Assembly (NCBI GenBank): GCA_965222425.1
Contig: CBDCTW010000002.1
Span: 62,001-126,000, forward strand
Direction: 5' to 3'
Source: CBDCNP01 sp965222425
Lineage (GTDB): Bacteria; Acidobacteriota; Vicinamibacteria; Marinacidobacterales; DATDRI01
DNA length: 64,000 bases
In this document: piece after piece, positions 26,586 through 35,715 of the stretch
Layout of the letters: the number at the start of each line of letters is the position of its first letter
Numbering within the stretch: position 1 is the stretch's first letter
The notes under the pieces: generated by a model
Seen by the model: the letters and a program-made list of their open reading frames with translations, nothing else
Told to the model about the DNA's origin: nothing
The model's database searches: none
Program-made: the position numbers and the translations under genes

Positions 26586-27191
26586 GTGAAGATCGCTTTC
26601 ATCGGCACGCATGGAGTCGGAAAAACCACGCTCTGCTATCACCTGGCGGGGATCCTCAAGAAGAAGCTTCCTAGCGTCGATATCGTCAAGGAGGTCGCGC
26701 GCGCCTGTCCCTTACCGATCAATCGCGACACGAACTTGGCAGCGCAGTCTTGGATTCTGCACTCACAGATCGCGATGGAGATCGCGGCACAAGATCGGCA
26801 CCACACGGTGATCTGCGACCGCAGCGCTCTCGACAACTATGCGTACCTGGTGCAGGCGGAGGGGGTGCATCCGGTGCTCGACCAACTCGTGACCTACTGG
26901 ATGGAGACCTACGATTACCTCTTCAAGGTCCCGGTGGGTTTCGTCCTTCAACGAGACGGTGTGCGCGACATGGACTCGGTGTTTCAACTCGAGATCGACC
27001 GACTGGTCAGCGACATGCTCAACGAACGGGGGCTACGCTATTACAACCTCTCGGGCAGTAACCGAGAAATATGGATTGCCTTCGTAGTGGGCGTCGTCGA
27101 ACGAGGCGATTCTTCATCCAAGTCCACCCCCGCGCTGCCCGCTCCGCGCCAGATGCCGCTGCCCATGAAGCCCATGACGAATGACGGGTGA
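26586..27191 (+). CDS. Small P-loop NTPase (AAA_28 / NadR-kinase-like)
   Basis: 201 residues from GTG 26586, 4 bases after the stop of the GspE-like gene. Walker A is FIGTHGVGKTTLCYHLAG, a Walker B-like VICDRSALDNYAYL follows, and a lid region contains RDGVRDMD. This is the AAA_28/NadR-C type of kinase-like ATPase, and unlike its neighbour all catalytic elements are present. Tight coupling suggests it works with the pseudo-ATPase, for example supplying the ATP-dependent step, but this is inference. A 20-codon in-frame upstream extension to an ATG is less likely because it would overlap the end of the preceding gene. Confidence 0.75.
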   Translation: MKIAFIGTHGVGKTTLCYHLAGILKKKLPSVDIVKEVARACPLPINRDTNLAAQSWILHSQIAMEIAAQDRHHTVICDRSALDNYAYLVQAEGVHPVLDQLVTYWMETYDYLFKVPVGFVLQRDGVRDMDSVFQLEIDRLVSDMLNERGLRYYNLSGSNREIWIAFVVGVVERGDSSSKSTPALPAPRQMPLPMKPMTNDG

Positions 27192-27496
27192 GTAGCACCG
27201 AACTCACTCCGCGCGCCTCCTGCGCTTTACCAAAACTTTACATGGCCGACAAACTCCTGCAAACACGCGTGGCTAATCTTGGAGTGTGAGGGTCGCAATG
27301 GAGCGAGACCTCACCAACGAAAGGGCACAAAATGAGTTCCGAGAATAATCATGAGGTTAGACGCACACACCGGAGATACTGAGCTTGCGCCGCTCAGATC
27401 GGATTGAGGTAGCTAGAAAGAGGGGTTTATGGTAAACTTCAAAGTGGTGTGTTGACTTTGGTAGGCCTTGGTTTGCCCAAGGGGCTCACCTAATCA
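27192..27496 (+). other. 305-bp gap before the DUF4388-SPOR gene
   Basis: No ORF is convincing. A weak promoter candidate is TTGAGG (27404-27409), 18 bp, TATGGT (27428-27433). A small hairpin CCTTGG-TTTGC-CCAAGG lies just upstream of the gene. The long leader (about 55 bases or more) could hold post-transcriptional control, but nothing matches a known riboswitch. Confidence 0.35.
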
Positions 27497-29242
27497 ATGG
27501 ATGCACAAGACTCCGGAAACCTAAATCAGAAAACGTTCCTGGAGCTGCTCGTTGAGCTTCACCAGAAGAGCGCTACCGGTTCGCCGAAGCTCGAGCAGGC
27601 CCCCCTCCAAAAGGCAGTCTATTTCCGCGACGGCCAGATTCTCTTCGCCGCCTCGAACGATCCACAGGATCAGCTGGCGTCCATCCTGGTCGAGGAGGGG
27701 AAGCTCTCCAAGGATCAAATGCAGGTGGCACAAGCCCGCGTATCGGCCGGAAACCCGCTTGCCAAGGTTCTCACGGAGCTCGGTTACATCTCGCAAAGGG
27801 AACTGGCGGACGCAGCACGACTCAAGGTCGAGAAGATCCTCACCGATCTCTACGGTTGGAAAGAGGGCACCTTCCAGTTCGTGGAACGATCGCTGCCCAA
27901 GGGTGCGATCGACTTGGAGCTTTCCACGCCGCGCTTGATCTTCAACAGCGTGCGACGCATCCAGGACCGAGAGTGGGTCTTGGAACAGCTGGGCTCTTTG
28001 GATTCGGTTCTCTCTGCGACCCCTTCGCTCGATAGTTTCCTGGCCAAGACGACGCCGGATCCGGGCGCCAGCGAAGTGCTTCGCCTGGTCGATGGTGTGA
28101 AGTCCATCAAGCAGATCGGGGCACTCTCCGCTTTGGGCGAGTTCGAGGTCTGTAAGATCTTGGCTTCCGCTCTACTGTCTGGAGCGCTCGAAAAACCCGC
28201 GGCGGGAGACGCCTCAGCCGAGGAAGCCGCCTCTCCGCCCGTACCGCCACCGAGCGAGGCTTCCTTGCCTTTTCCCGCGGACGCCGCCGCAGAAACGACG
28301 GCCCTCAATATCGGAGAGGGCGGATCAGATTCCGCGGACGGGTACACCAACCCGCCGGCGGCGCCGTTAGCAAAGCTTGAGCAGGCAGCGGCCCCTCCGG
28401 CTAGCCAGCCGTCCGGAGATTTCGTCTTCGACGAACCCTCGAGCACCGCTTTGCCTGAGCACAAAAGAGTGCCTCCGCGTCCGCGAAGGATGAAGCGAGG
28501 AGGAGGAGGAGGAGGAGGCGTAAAGAAAGTCCTCGTGGCCGCGGCCGCGCTTGTGGCGATCGGAGGGATCGTCGGAGCCGCGTACTACTTCTTGTTGGGG
28601 CAAGAGGAACCGTCGCCGGGAGCCAAGGGGTCTTCAGCGACCGGCACTCCGCCGGTCGCTGGACAGGCGGGCCAAACTCCGAAGCCACCGCCGACGACCA
28701 CCAAGAAGCCACCGCCGTCAACAACGGCTCCGCCAACGACGACGCCTCCTCCCTCGGCCCCGACTCCGACAAGCCCATCGACGACCCGACCTCTGGGTCC
28801 AACAACCGGCCCGACGACCACCACCAGTGCTCCACCGCGAACACCTCCTTCGTCGAGGCCGACACCAACGTCAGCCGGTAGCCGGCCGAGCACTTCTCCT
28901 GGACAGCCCTTGGCGCAAGGGCAACAACAGCTCAAGGGTGGCAACTATCCTCAAGCGGCAGCCACGTTTCTCGGCCATCTTCGAAACGTGGGTACTGACA
29001 AGTTCACGATTGCGGTGGGTGTTTTCTGCGATACGAGCAACCTGAGCCGCGTGGTCCAAAACTCGGGGGGCTCGAAGCAGCTACTCGTTCTTTCCTTCGA
29101 TAACAAGGGGCGCTCGTGCTACCGTGTGCTCTGGGGAATCTTCGACTCGCGGGCGGAAGCCCAGGGGGCGATTGCATCCGTCCCGGCCAGCGTGAGAGCG
29201 CGTGACTCGGCTCCGGTCCCCATAGCCCGCCTCATTTCCTAG
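27497..29242 (+). CDS. DUF4388/MshEN-like - transmembrane - SPOR domain protein
   Basis: 581 residues. The cytoplasmic N-terminus has a DUF4388 module (TFLELLVELHQKSATGSPKL, KAVYFRDGQILFAASND) with two MshEN-like repeats (LASILVEEGKLSKDQM and LAKVLTELGYISQREL). An acidic/Pro-Ala linker, a Gly8 tract, one transmembrane helix (VLVAAAALVAIGGIVGAAYYFLL) and a long Pro/Thr-rich periplasmic linker follow. The last about 75 residues form a SPOR-like domain (FTIAVGVFCDTSNLSRVV, then YRVLWGIFDSRAEAQGAI), the fold that binds denuded septal peptidoglycan. The layout links a cytoplasmic sensor-like domain to the cell wall. It is followed by a TPR-metallopeptidase in the same direction. Confidence 0.8.
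   Translation: MDAQDSGNLNQKTFLELLVELHQKSATGSPKLEQAPLQKAVYFRDGQILFAASNDPQDQLASILVEEGKLSKDQMQVAQARVSAGNPLAKVLTELGYISQRELADAARLKVEKILTDLYGWKEGTFQFVERSLPKGAIDLELSTPRLIFNSVRRIQDREWVLEQLGSLDSVLSATPSLDSFLAKTTPDPGASEVLRLVDGVKSIKQIGALSALGEFEVCKILASALLSGALEKPAAGDASAEEAASPPVPPPSEASLPFPADAAAETTALNIGEGGSDSADGYTNPPAAPLAKLEQAAAPPASQPSGDFVFDEPSSTALPEHKRVPPRPRRMKRGGGGGGGVKKVLVAAAALVAIGGIVGAAYYFLLGQEEPSPGAKGSSATGTPPVAGQAGQTPKPPPTTTKKPPPSTTAPPTTTPPPSAPTPTSPSTTRPLGPTTGPTTTTSAPPRTPPSSRPTPTSAGSRPSTSPGQPLAQGQQQLKGGNYPQAAATFLGHLRNVGTDKFTIAVGVFCDTSNLSRVVQNSGGSKQLLVLSFDNKGRSCYRVLWGIFDSRAEAQGAIASVPASVRARDSAPVPIARLIS
28498..28521 (+). repeat. (GGA)n microsatellite coding for polyglycine
   Basis: About seven consecutive GGA units encode a Gly tract just before the transmembrane helix of the DUF4388-SPOR protein. 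The tract can slip by whole codons and also resembles repeated Shine-Dalgarno sequences. Confidence 0.6.
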
Positions 29243-29303
29243 CTCAGGTTTCAGTATGGTGGTGACTCCTTTCCCCCGACACACCCTTCGCTGCCTTCGC
29301 GGA

Positions 29304-30620
29304 ATGAAACTGGCGTCGCCGACAGCCCTTCTCATCGCTCTACTCGCCTCTCCTCTCGACGCGGAGACACTCTATTTGACGAACGGCCGGCAAATTCGAG
29401 TGGATCGTTATTGGGAAGAAGGCAGCCAGATCTATTACGAAAGAAACGGCAGCATCTTCGGTTTTCCTAACTCGCTCCTCGAGCGAGTCGAGCGCGGTGA
29501 GACGCGCCCCGCTTCTAAGAAGAAATCGGAAGCGGCGGAAGACGCCGAGATCGGCTTTCGGAACGAGCCCTACACAAAAGCGGTCGAGCAAGCGCGGGCC
29601 TCAACCGACGAAGGAGATATCGATAAAGCCTCTCATTACTACCGTCAAGCCTTGCGTGCCGCTCCAGAATCGGTGGTCGCCCGCGTCGAGCTTGGGGAGC
29701 TCTACCTGGCGCGCGGCGATCTCTCGGCGGCGCAGATCCAGCTGGAGCTGGCCAAACGCAGCGCCCCGGAAGACGCGACGGTTCGAGAGCTCTTGGGCGA
29801 CGCCTACTATCGGCGAGGTCGTACCGCGCTCGCGATCCGAGAGTGGCAGAGGGCCCTCGAGCTCAAACCGGGAGCGAGCGTCTTGGACAAGCTGAAACAG
29901 GCCTTGCGGGAGAACGACCAGGATATCGACTTCGACGAGCTACGCCGCCCCCACTTCCTCCTCCGTTATGACGGCGCCGTCAACCAATCCATCGGGCAAG
30001 AGGTGGCCATGGCTCTCGAGTCGGAGTACGAAGAGCTAGTCCAGGAGTTTCACTTCACGCCACAGGCCCCGGTGAAAGTAACCCTTTACACGAACCGCGA
30101 GTTCAGCGAAGTAACACACGCCCCGTCCTGGGTCTCGGCCCTCAATGATGGCGAGATACGGATCCCCGTCGAAGGGCTCAACCAATTGAATCCCAAGGTG
30201 CGCCGGCTTTTGCGACACGAGCTGACTCACACCTTCATCAACGCGCGCACCGGAAACAACTGCCCGACTTGGTTTCACGAGGGCTACGCCCAGCTGCGAG
30301 CGAACCAAATGCCGGACGGAATGTACGGGTCTCTCAAGGAGGCGAAGGAGGCAGGAGGGTTGCTGCCGCTTTGGAGCCTGGAGGGCCCGCTCCTCAGCTA
30401 CTCCACGGAACAGGCGAGGTTGGCCTACTACCAATCGCTGGCCGCAACTCAGTACTTGGTGAAGCGGAAGGGAAGAGATTCGTTGACCCGGATAATGGAT
30501 CTATTGGCGCGGCGCTACACGATGAACGATGCGCTGAACAAAGTCATTGGCCTCGACTATCAAGAGCTTCAGACCGCCTGGGAAACGGACCTCGGCCGCT
30601 ACCGTCCCGCGCTGCAATAG
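29304..30620 (+). CDS. TPR-containing peptidase MA-family metalloprotease
   Basis: 438 residues from ATG 29304, with a signal peptide (LASPTALLIALLASPLDA). TPR units follow (TDEGDIDKASHYYRQALRAA, VELGELYLARGDLSAAQIQL and ALAIREWQRALELKPG). The C-terminal gluzincin domain has zinc motif HELTH (first His near residue 305) and, about 20 residues on, WFHEGYAQ supplying the third ligand, as in peptidase MA/M61-like enzymes. A periplasmic protease or assembly factor is likely. An upstream in-frame ATG at 29256 would spoil the signal peptide. The 3' end overlaps the convergent M23 gene by 77 bp. Confidence 0.83.
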   Translation: MKLASPTALLIALLASPLDAETLYLTNGRQIRVDRYWEEGSQIYYERNGSIFGFPNSLLERVERGETRPASKKKSEAAEDAEIGFRNEPYTKAVEQARASTDEGDIDKASHYYRQALRAAPESVVARVELGELYLARGDLSAAQIQLELAKRSAPEDATVRELLGDAYYRRGRTALAIREWQRALELKPGASVLDKLKQALRENDQDIDFDELRRPHFLLRYDGAVNQSIGQEVAMALESEYEELVQEFHFTPQAPVKVTLYTNREFSEVTHAPSWVSALNDGEIRIPVEGLNQLNPKVRRLLRHELTHTFINARTGNNCPTWFHEGYAQLRANQMPDGMYGSLKEAKEAGGLLPLWSLEGPLLSYSTEQARLAYYQSLAATQYLVKRKGRDSLTRIMDLLARRYTMNDALNKVIGLDYQELQTAWETDLGRYRPALQ

Positions 30621-31926
30621 GTGTCGGGGTCCGCACTCGGTGCGTCGTCCGGCGAGTCGTGCTCGATGGCTCCATTCGTTCCGCCAGCTCTATCATTGTC
30701 TCCAGATACGCGCTCAAGTACTCGGCCGCCACCGGTGGGCCCGGAGGGAAGATCTGCTTCAGCGGATTCACCGGCTTCCCGTGACGAATGAGCCGGAAAT
30801 CCAAATGAGGACCGGTCGCCAAACCGGTGGATCCGACATAGCCGACCACTTCTTTCTGGGCCACGCGCCTACCGACCCTGAGCCCCTTGGCGAAGCGAGA
30901 CAGGTGCAGGTACTTGGACTGGTAGCCCATCGCGTGGCGAATGGTCACCATGCGGCCCGAACCTCCTTTGGTGGAGATACCGGTCACGGTCCCTGCCGCA
31001 ACCGAATGCACAGGCGTTCCCGGCCGAGCCGCATAATCGACGCCGAGATGAGGCATGCGGCGTCGATGAACCGGATGAAGCCGACTATAAGAAAACCGCG
31101 AGCTGATTCGCTGAAACTTGAGCGGTGCGCGGAGGAAAGCCTTACGCATCGACTTACCGTTGGGGTCGTAGTAACCCTTCTTCTTACCGTCCGGATCCAC
31201 GAAAAGAAAGGCGGAGAGATCCGTCTCCCCGGAAACGTAGCGGGCCGCGAGAAGGTCTCCGTAGCCGGCAAAACGGTCGTCGCGGTATAGCTTCTCTACA
31301 AGGAGTGAAAACCGATCCCCCGGCCGACTCTGCGTGTAGAAATCGAAATCCCAAGCGAAGACGTCCGCGAAGGCGATCACCAAGGGAGCCGACTCTCCTA
31401 AGGACTCTAGACTCGCGAAGAGACTCCCTCGGACCGAACCTTGGTGCGATATCTCTCGATGCTCGAAGACGATGGCGAGTTGGTCTCCCACCCAACCACC
31501 GTTCTCCGGGCGAACCTCACAAGTGTCGAGGGCTCCGCGATGGATCCAAATGGCTTCCACATCCCCACCGTTGGTGTAGCGGATCTCTACCTCGTCGCCA
31601 GGTCGGAGGTGGCGGGGATTGAAATGAGGGGTCAAGGCGGCCGCCATCTCGTGCACCTCGCGCGGAGTGAAACCGTTGCGCTGTAGGAGAGTGGCCAGGG
31701 TTTCCCCGCGACGCACGCGATCGGGTACGACCACCCACGGGTCATGGTCGAGTGGCTCGATGGGGGCGACTTTCCCTGCCAGGGGCGCTTCGTACCTAGG
31801 AAGGTCGAGAGGCGCCAAACGTTGCCATACCGCCAATCCGACGAAGCTCATTCCGTAGAGGCCCGCGGAGGCCAGCGAGAAATGGCGCACCAGGCGAAGT
31901 GTTTTTCTCAAGCGTGACTTCTTCAC
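30544..31926 (-). CDS. M23-family peptidoglycan endopeptidase with LysM-like region
   Basis: 460 residues from GTG 31926, which overlaps the epimerase stop (GTGA). An N-terminal TM anchor (SLASAGLYGMSFVGLAVW) precedes a LysM/OapA-like part (VRRGETLATLLQRNGF, LRPGDEVEIRYTNGGD). The C-terminal LytM/M23 domain has HLGVDYAARPGTPVHS with the metal ligands His and Asp, and GPHLDFRLIRHGKPVNP, where family enzymes usually read HLHF; the middle ligand-side His is Asp here. The last about 40 residues, antisense to the peptidase gene, are Arg/Ser-rich and atypical. Activity is probable but the HLD variant should be noted. Confidence 0.85.
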   Translation of the reverse strand: MKKSRLRKTLRLVRHFSLASAGLYGMSFVGLAVWQRLAPLDLPRYEAPLAGKVAPIEPLDHDPWVVVPDRVRRGETLATLLQRNGFTPREVHEMAAALTPHFNPRHLRPGDEVEIRYTNGGDVEAIWIHRGALDTCEVRPENGGWVGDQLAIVFEHREISHQGSVRGSLFASLESLGESAPLVIAFADVFAWDFDFYTQSRPGDRFSLLVEKLYRDDRFAGYGDLLAARYVSGETDLSAFLFVDPDGKKKGYYDPNGKSMRKAFLRAPLKFQRISSRFSYSRLHPVHRRRMPHLGVDYAARPGTPVHSVAAGTVTGISTKGGSGRMVTIRHAMGYQSKYLHLSRFAKGLRVGRRVAQKEVVGYVGSTGLATGPHLDFRLIRHGKPVNPLKQIFPPGPPVAAEYLSAYLETMIELAERMEPSSTTRRTTHRVRTPTPIAARDGSGRGPFPRRSEALDSRGQ

Positions 31927-32909
31927 GCATGCCTTCCAGGAGCGGCGGGTGTACCGGCTGAACCTGCCGGAGAAGATCTGAGGGCTCCGTAGAAGGCCAA
32001 GCTTCTCTCGAGACCTTCGGAGAGAGAAAAGCGCGGCTTGTAATCGAGCTCGTCGGCAAGACGAGAGATATCGGCTTGCGAGTGGCGGACGTCGCCGGCG
32101 CGGACGGGCTCGTAGACAGGTTTCGCCTCGCTCCCGACCAGACTCGCCATCGTCGTCCACAGATCATTCAAGCAGATGCGATCTCCGTACCCAACGTTGT
32201 ATACCCGACCCCTGGCATGCGGGGAGTGGCAAGCGGCCAGATTCACGTCCGCCACGTTGTCCACGTATGTGAAGTCGCGCGTCTGCTCACCATCGCCATA
32301 GATAGTGGGTGGCTTGCCCGATACGATGGAGTCGATGAAGCGACTGATGACCCCGGAATACGCGGATCTGGGATCTTGGCGCGGCCCGAACACGTTGAAG
32401 TATCGCAACGCCACCGTTTCCAAGCCGTACAGTCGGTGAAACACCATGCAGTATTGCTCCCCCGCCAGCTTCGAGACCGCATAGGGTGAGAGGGGCTCGG
32501 GCCGAACGCTTTCTCTCTTGGGAAGCTCCTCGCTGGCTCCGTACACTGAAGAAGAAGACGCGTAGACGACGCGGCGGACATCGGCTTGGCTAGCGGCGTG
32601 GAGCAGCACCAACGTACCGGTCGCATTGGCGGCATGTGACTCAAGGGGTCGCTCCATCGAGCGAGGAACCGAGGGGATAGCCCCTTCATGGAAGACATAG
32701 TCGACGCCAGTGACGGCCTTCTGGACATCCTCCGGGTCGCATAGATCGCCTCGCTGGAGCTCGATCTCGTCTCTTACCTCCTCTAAGTTCGCCTCTTTGC
32801 CGGTGGAGAAGTTGTCCAAAACGCGAACCTTCTCCCCTTCCTCGAGGAGTCGGCGCACTAGGTTCGAGCCGATGAACCCTGCACCTCCGGTCACCAGATA
32901 GAGCCCCAC
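31923..32909 (-). CDS. NAD-dependent epimerase/dehydratase (UDP-hexose 4-epimerase type)
   Basis: 328 residues, an extended short-chain dehydrogenase. NAD-binding VTGGAGFIGSNLV is at the N-terminus, a Ser-rich YASSSSVYG segment carries the catalytic Ser, and YAVSKLAGE (about 143) the Tyr-Lys pair. YFNVFGPRQDP and GDGEQTRDFTYVDNVA match WbpP/GalE-like epimerases making UDP-GalNAc or UDP-GalNAcA for polysaccharides. It is co-transcribed with the M23 endopeptidase (4-bp overlap), tying sugar-nucleotide supply to wall remodelling. Exact substrate unknown. Confidence 0.88.
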   Translation of the reverse strand: MGLYLVTGGAGFIGSNLVRRLLEEGEKVRVLDNFSTGKEANLEEVRDEIELQRGDLCDPEDVQKAVTGVDYVFHEGAIPSVPRSMERPLESHAANATGTLVLLHAASQADVRRVVYASSSSVYGASEELPKRESVRPEPLSPYAVSKLAGEQYCMVFHRLYGLETVALRYFNVFGPRQDPRSAYSGVISRFIDSIVSGKPPTIYGDGEQTRDFTYVDNVADVNLAACHSPHARGRVYNVGYGDRICLNDLWTTMASLVGSEAKPVYEPVRAGDVRHSQADISRLADELDYKPRFSLSEGLERSLAFYGALRSSPAGSAGTPAAPGRHA

Positions 32910-32954
32910 TGGCCTCCTCGAAAAAACATCGTTAGCTCAAATTGAACAACCATC

Positions 32955-32984
32955 AGTCTAGGGGAGCCGCATGTGCTTCGTCAA
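32955..32984 (-). promoter_or_regulatory. Promoter of the epimerase-M23 operon
   Basis: On the minus strand TTGACG (32979-32984) and TAGACT (32955-32960) are 18 bp apart, 46-75 bp upstream of the epimerase start. Confidence 0.5.
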
Positions 32985-33090
32985 CCGCAGCTTACGCGGT
33001 CGGGCCGGGGGGGGCCTTTTTCGGATACGCCCTCCTATGTTAAGATAAATTGTTGGGGAATACCTTCGCCAACGGACCCAGGAGCTATTT

Positions 33091-34314
33091 GTGCAGGGAA
33101 GCCTTAGCCAGGATAACCTCGCTGGGGTAATCCGCAGCCTGTACCTCGACCGCAAGAGTGGCATCTTGCATCTCGAGCGGGAGGGCATCAAGAAGCGGAT
33201 TTACTTCAAGAAGGGGTCCATGATTTTCGCCAATTCGGACGTCAATGACGACCGGATCGGCGAGTTCCTGGTCCGCAACGACGCCATCGATCGGGACGAC
33301 TTCGAGATGGCGGTGAAGGTCGCCAAAGATACCGGCAAGCGCTTCGGCAAGACCGTCGTAGAGATGGGTCACATGACAGCCGAAGAGATGCAAACCCAAG
33401 TCACCGGGCAAATCGAAGCCATTATTTACTCCTTGTTTCTGTGGGAGGCGGGTGACTGGAACGTAGAGCCGCATGAAGATCCTGTCGATGCGGATATCGT
33501 GCTAAACCTCTTCACCGCAGACATCATCCTGGAAGGCATCCGTCGGATGAATGATCTGGATGCGATCCGCCGGGGCCTGGGAGACGCGCACGCAATGTTG
33601 CGGCATTCCGACAACCCTCTTCTCCTCGACCAAAAGATCAGCCTGACGCCCTCGGAAGGATTCGTGCTGTCACGTGTGGACGGCGTATCCACGGTTTCAG
33701 ATATTGCGGCTATTTCACCATTGGGCGACGAAGAAACATTTCGTTGTATCTATGGGCTCGTTTCGGCTGGGGTTCTCGATGTTGTGGGCAGTGGCGCACA
33801 GACAGCCGCGGCAACAGCGGCGGGGGACAAGGTTGATATCCCGATGCCCGAGGCCGAGACCTTGGAACACGGTGGGGATAAGGCGGCGGCTCCACCGGCA
33901 CCATCTGGACCTACGCCCGACGAGCGGGCGATCCGAGACGACATCATGGCTCGGCACGCCTCGCTAGCGACCGCTACCCTCTACGACCTCCTCGGACTCC
34001 GCCAGAACGCGGGTGCCCCCGAGATCAAAAAAGCCTACTACAAGATGGCGAAGAAATACCATCCGGATCGCCATCACTCGCCGCATCTTCACGACGTCCA
34101 CGGGCAGCTGGAGGAGCTCTTCGTGAAGACCACCAAGGCCTATCAGAAGCTCTCCGACCCCCTCGCTCGTCGACGCTATGACGCCTCGTTATGGACCGAG
34201 GCTCCGCGAGGCGAAGCCGTAGCCGGAGGGTCATTGGGAACGCCAATGGGCGACGACGGCGCGCCGTCCAAGCAGGACGGGCCGACTCCCCAAGAGAAAA
34301 TGGCGGACATGTAA
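33091..34314 (+). CDS. DUF4388/MshEN-like - DnaJ protein; first part of a gene cut by an in-frame TAA
   Basis: 407 codons from GTG 33091 (AGGAG upstream). A DUF4388 domain (GSLSQDNLAGVIRSLYLDRK, GIKKRIYFKKGSMIF) is followed by RLG-type repeats (RIGEFLVRN, RFGKTVVEMGHMTAEEM), a winged-helix-like part (GFVLSRVDGVSTVSDIAAIS) and a J-domain with HPD (YYKMAKKYHPDRHH). The frame stops at TAA 34312-34314, yet the same frame continues at once into a TPR region. The paralogue at 5159-6653 reads YY-REAKRHF where this gene reads M-stop-FREGRRHF, so the stop most likely replaces a Tyr codon (TAT/TAC to TAA). As it stands the product would lack its TPR domain. Confidence 0.8.
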   Translation: MQGSLSQDNLAGVIRSLYLDRKSGILHLEREGIKKRIYFKKGSMIFANSDVNDDRIGEFLVRNDAIDRDDFEMAVKVAKDTGKRFGKTVVEMGHMTAEEMQTQVTGQIEAIIYSLFLWEAGDWNVEPHEDPVDADIVLNLFTADIILEGIRRMNDLDAIRRGLGDAHAMLRHSDNPLLLDQKISLTPSEGFVLSRVDGVSTVSDIAAISPLGDEETFRCIYGLVSAGVLDVVGSGAQTAAATAAGDKVDIPMPEAETLEHGGDKAAAPPAPSGPTPDERAIRDDIMARHASLATATLYDLLGLRQNAGAPEIKKAYYKMAKKYHPDRHHSPHLHDVHGQLEELFVKTTKAYQKLSDPLARRRYDASLWTEAPRGEAVAGGSLGTPMGDDGAPSKQDGPTPQEKMADM

Positions 34315-34731
34315 TTCCGAGAGGGCCGACGACACTTCATGGAGATGCACTATTTCGACGCCATCCAGTGTTTGCGCGAGTCGGTCCGACTCGCTCCGCA
34401 CAAAGGGCCGTACCACAAGCTTCTCGCGCAGGCCTTGATCAAAAATCCTCACTGGCGGAAGGAAGCCGAGGAGCACTTCCACGAAGCGCTCAAAACGAGT
34501 CAATTCGATGCGGAGTGTTTCGTCGGACTGGGTGAGATCTACGAGGGCGGAGGCATGACGAGCCGGGCCATGAAGATGTACCAACAGGCGCTCAACTACG
34601 ATCCCAGCAACGAGTTCGCTCAGGAAAAACTCGATGCTCACAAACCCAAGGGAGCCGTGAGAGGGCTCAAAGGTATGCTCCGTCGAAAGAAGGACAAAGG
34701 AGAAAAGGAAGAAAAGATTTCCGGAGAATAA
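34315..34731 (+). pseudogene. TPR domain of the DUF4388-DnaJ-TPR gene, downstream of the in-frame stop
   Basis: In the same frame as 33091-34314, directly after the TAA. The first ATG is at 34339 (MEMHYFDAIQCLRESVRLAP). Two TPR units are visible (PYHKLLAQALIKNPHWRKEA and FVGLGEIYEGGGMTSRAMKM), plus a basic tail (RRKKDKGEKEEK). No ribosome-binding site precedes 34339, so separate translation is doubtful. It matches the C-terminus of the 5159-5764 ORF closely. Confidence 0.75.
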
Positions 34732-34749
34732 CGCTCGCATTACGCCGCT

Positions 34750-35715
34750 TTACTCTAGTTTTCCCGCCTCCCTTTTGATCTCCTCGTTGAGCTCCAGAAC
34801 GTCTCGCCGGATCTTCTCCACGTCCACCGTTCCTATCACGCGATTTTCCATAATGACGCGTTCGTGGATAACGGTGGTCGTCACGTTGGCAGCCGTCGCC
34901 GCATAAACCAACGCGGAGTAGACGTCATACATCGGGATCATGTTGACCGCATCCTTGTCGACGATGATGACGTCGGCGAGCTTACCGACCTCGAGGGAGC
35001 CGATCCGGTGCCCCATGTCGAGGGCTCTAGCACCCCCGATAGTCGCCATTTCGACAACGTCGACGGGCGGCATGACGGTACGGTCCTCGTTGACCAGCTT
35101 GTGTATCTTGGCCACGTAGCCCATCTGGGGCATGATATCGAGCGTGTTGCCACTCATGGCACCGTCGGTGCCCAAACCGACGTCGACTCCCCGATCGAGC
35201 ATGGTCAGAACCGGCGCCACACCCTTTCCGGCCTTTACGTTGGAAACCATATTGTGACCGACGCCGACTCCACGGCGCTTCAGCAAGTCGATGTCCGACT
35301 CGGTGACGAAGATACAATGGGCTGCCACCAATCGAGAGTTCAATAGACCGACCGAGTCAAGGTACTCGACCGGCGTCTTGCCGAAATCGCGGCGGATTTG
35401 CTCGATCTCGGCTTTCGTCTCTGAGAGGTGGATCAGAACGGGTACGTCGAGCTTCTTGGCCCACTTGGCCACCAACGCCAGCTGCTCCTCGCCGACGGAG
35501 TAAGGCGCGTGCGGAGCCAAGGCAGGGGTGATTAGCTCGTTCCCATGGAACTCTTCGATAAACTTCAAGGCGTACTCGAGTCCGCCGTAGGGCTCTTTCG
35601 CGTCAGGGGCGGGATACTTGATCACCGTCTTGCCGGCGATCGCGCGCATGCCGACCTCGCTGGCCGCCCGCGCTACCTGATTTTCGAAGTAGTACATGTC
35701 GGCGAACGTTGTCAC
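34750..35715 (-). pseudogene. Amidohydrolase (MtaD/SAH-deaminase-like), N-terminus missing
   Basis: 321 codons opening at MTTFADMYYFE. The sequence matches the TRZ/ATZ, MtaD-type amidohydrolases: TPALAPHAPYSV, IHLSETKAEI, AAHCIFVTESD, GLGTDGAMSGN, LDMGHRIGSLEVGKLADVIIVD. The first about 90 residues, with the HxH metal motif, are absent. Upstream in frame the sequence is unrelated and soon reaches a TAA, so this is a genuine 5' deletion rather than a start-codon choice. Without the HxH pair the enzyme should be inactive. The other metal and catalytic residues (His, Glu, His, Asp) are still present, which suggests recent loss. Confidence 0.75.
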
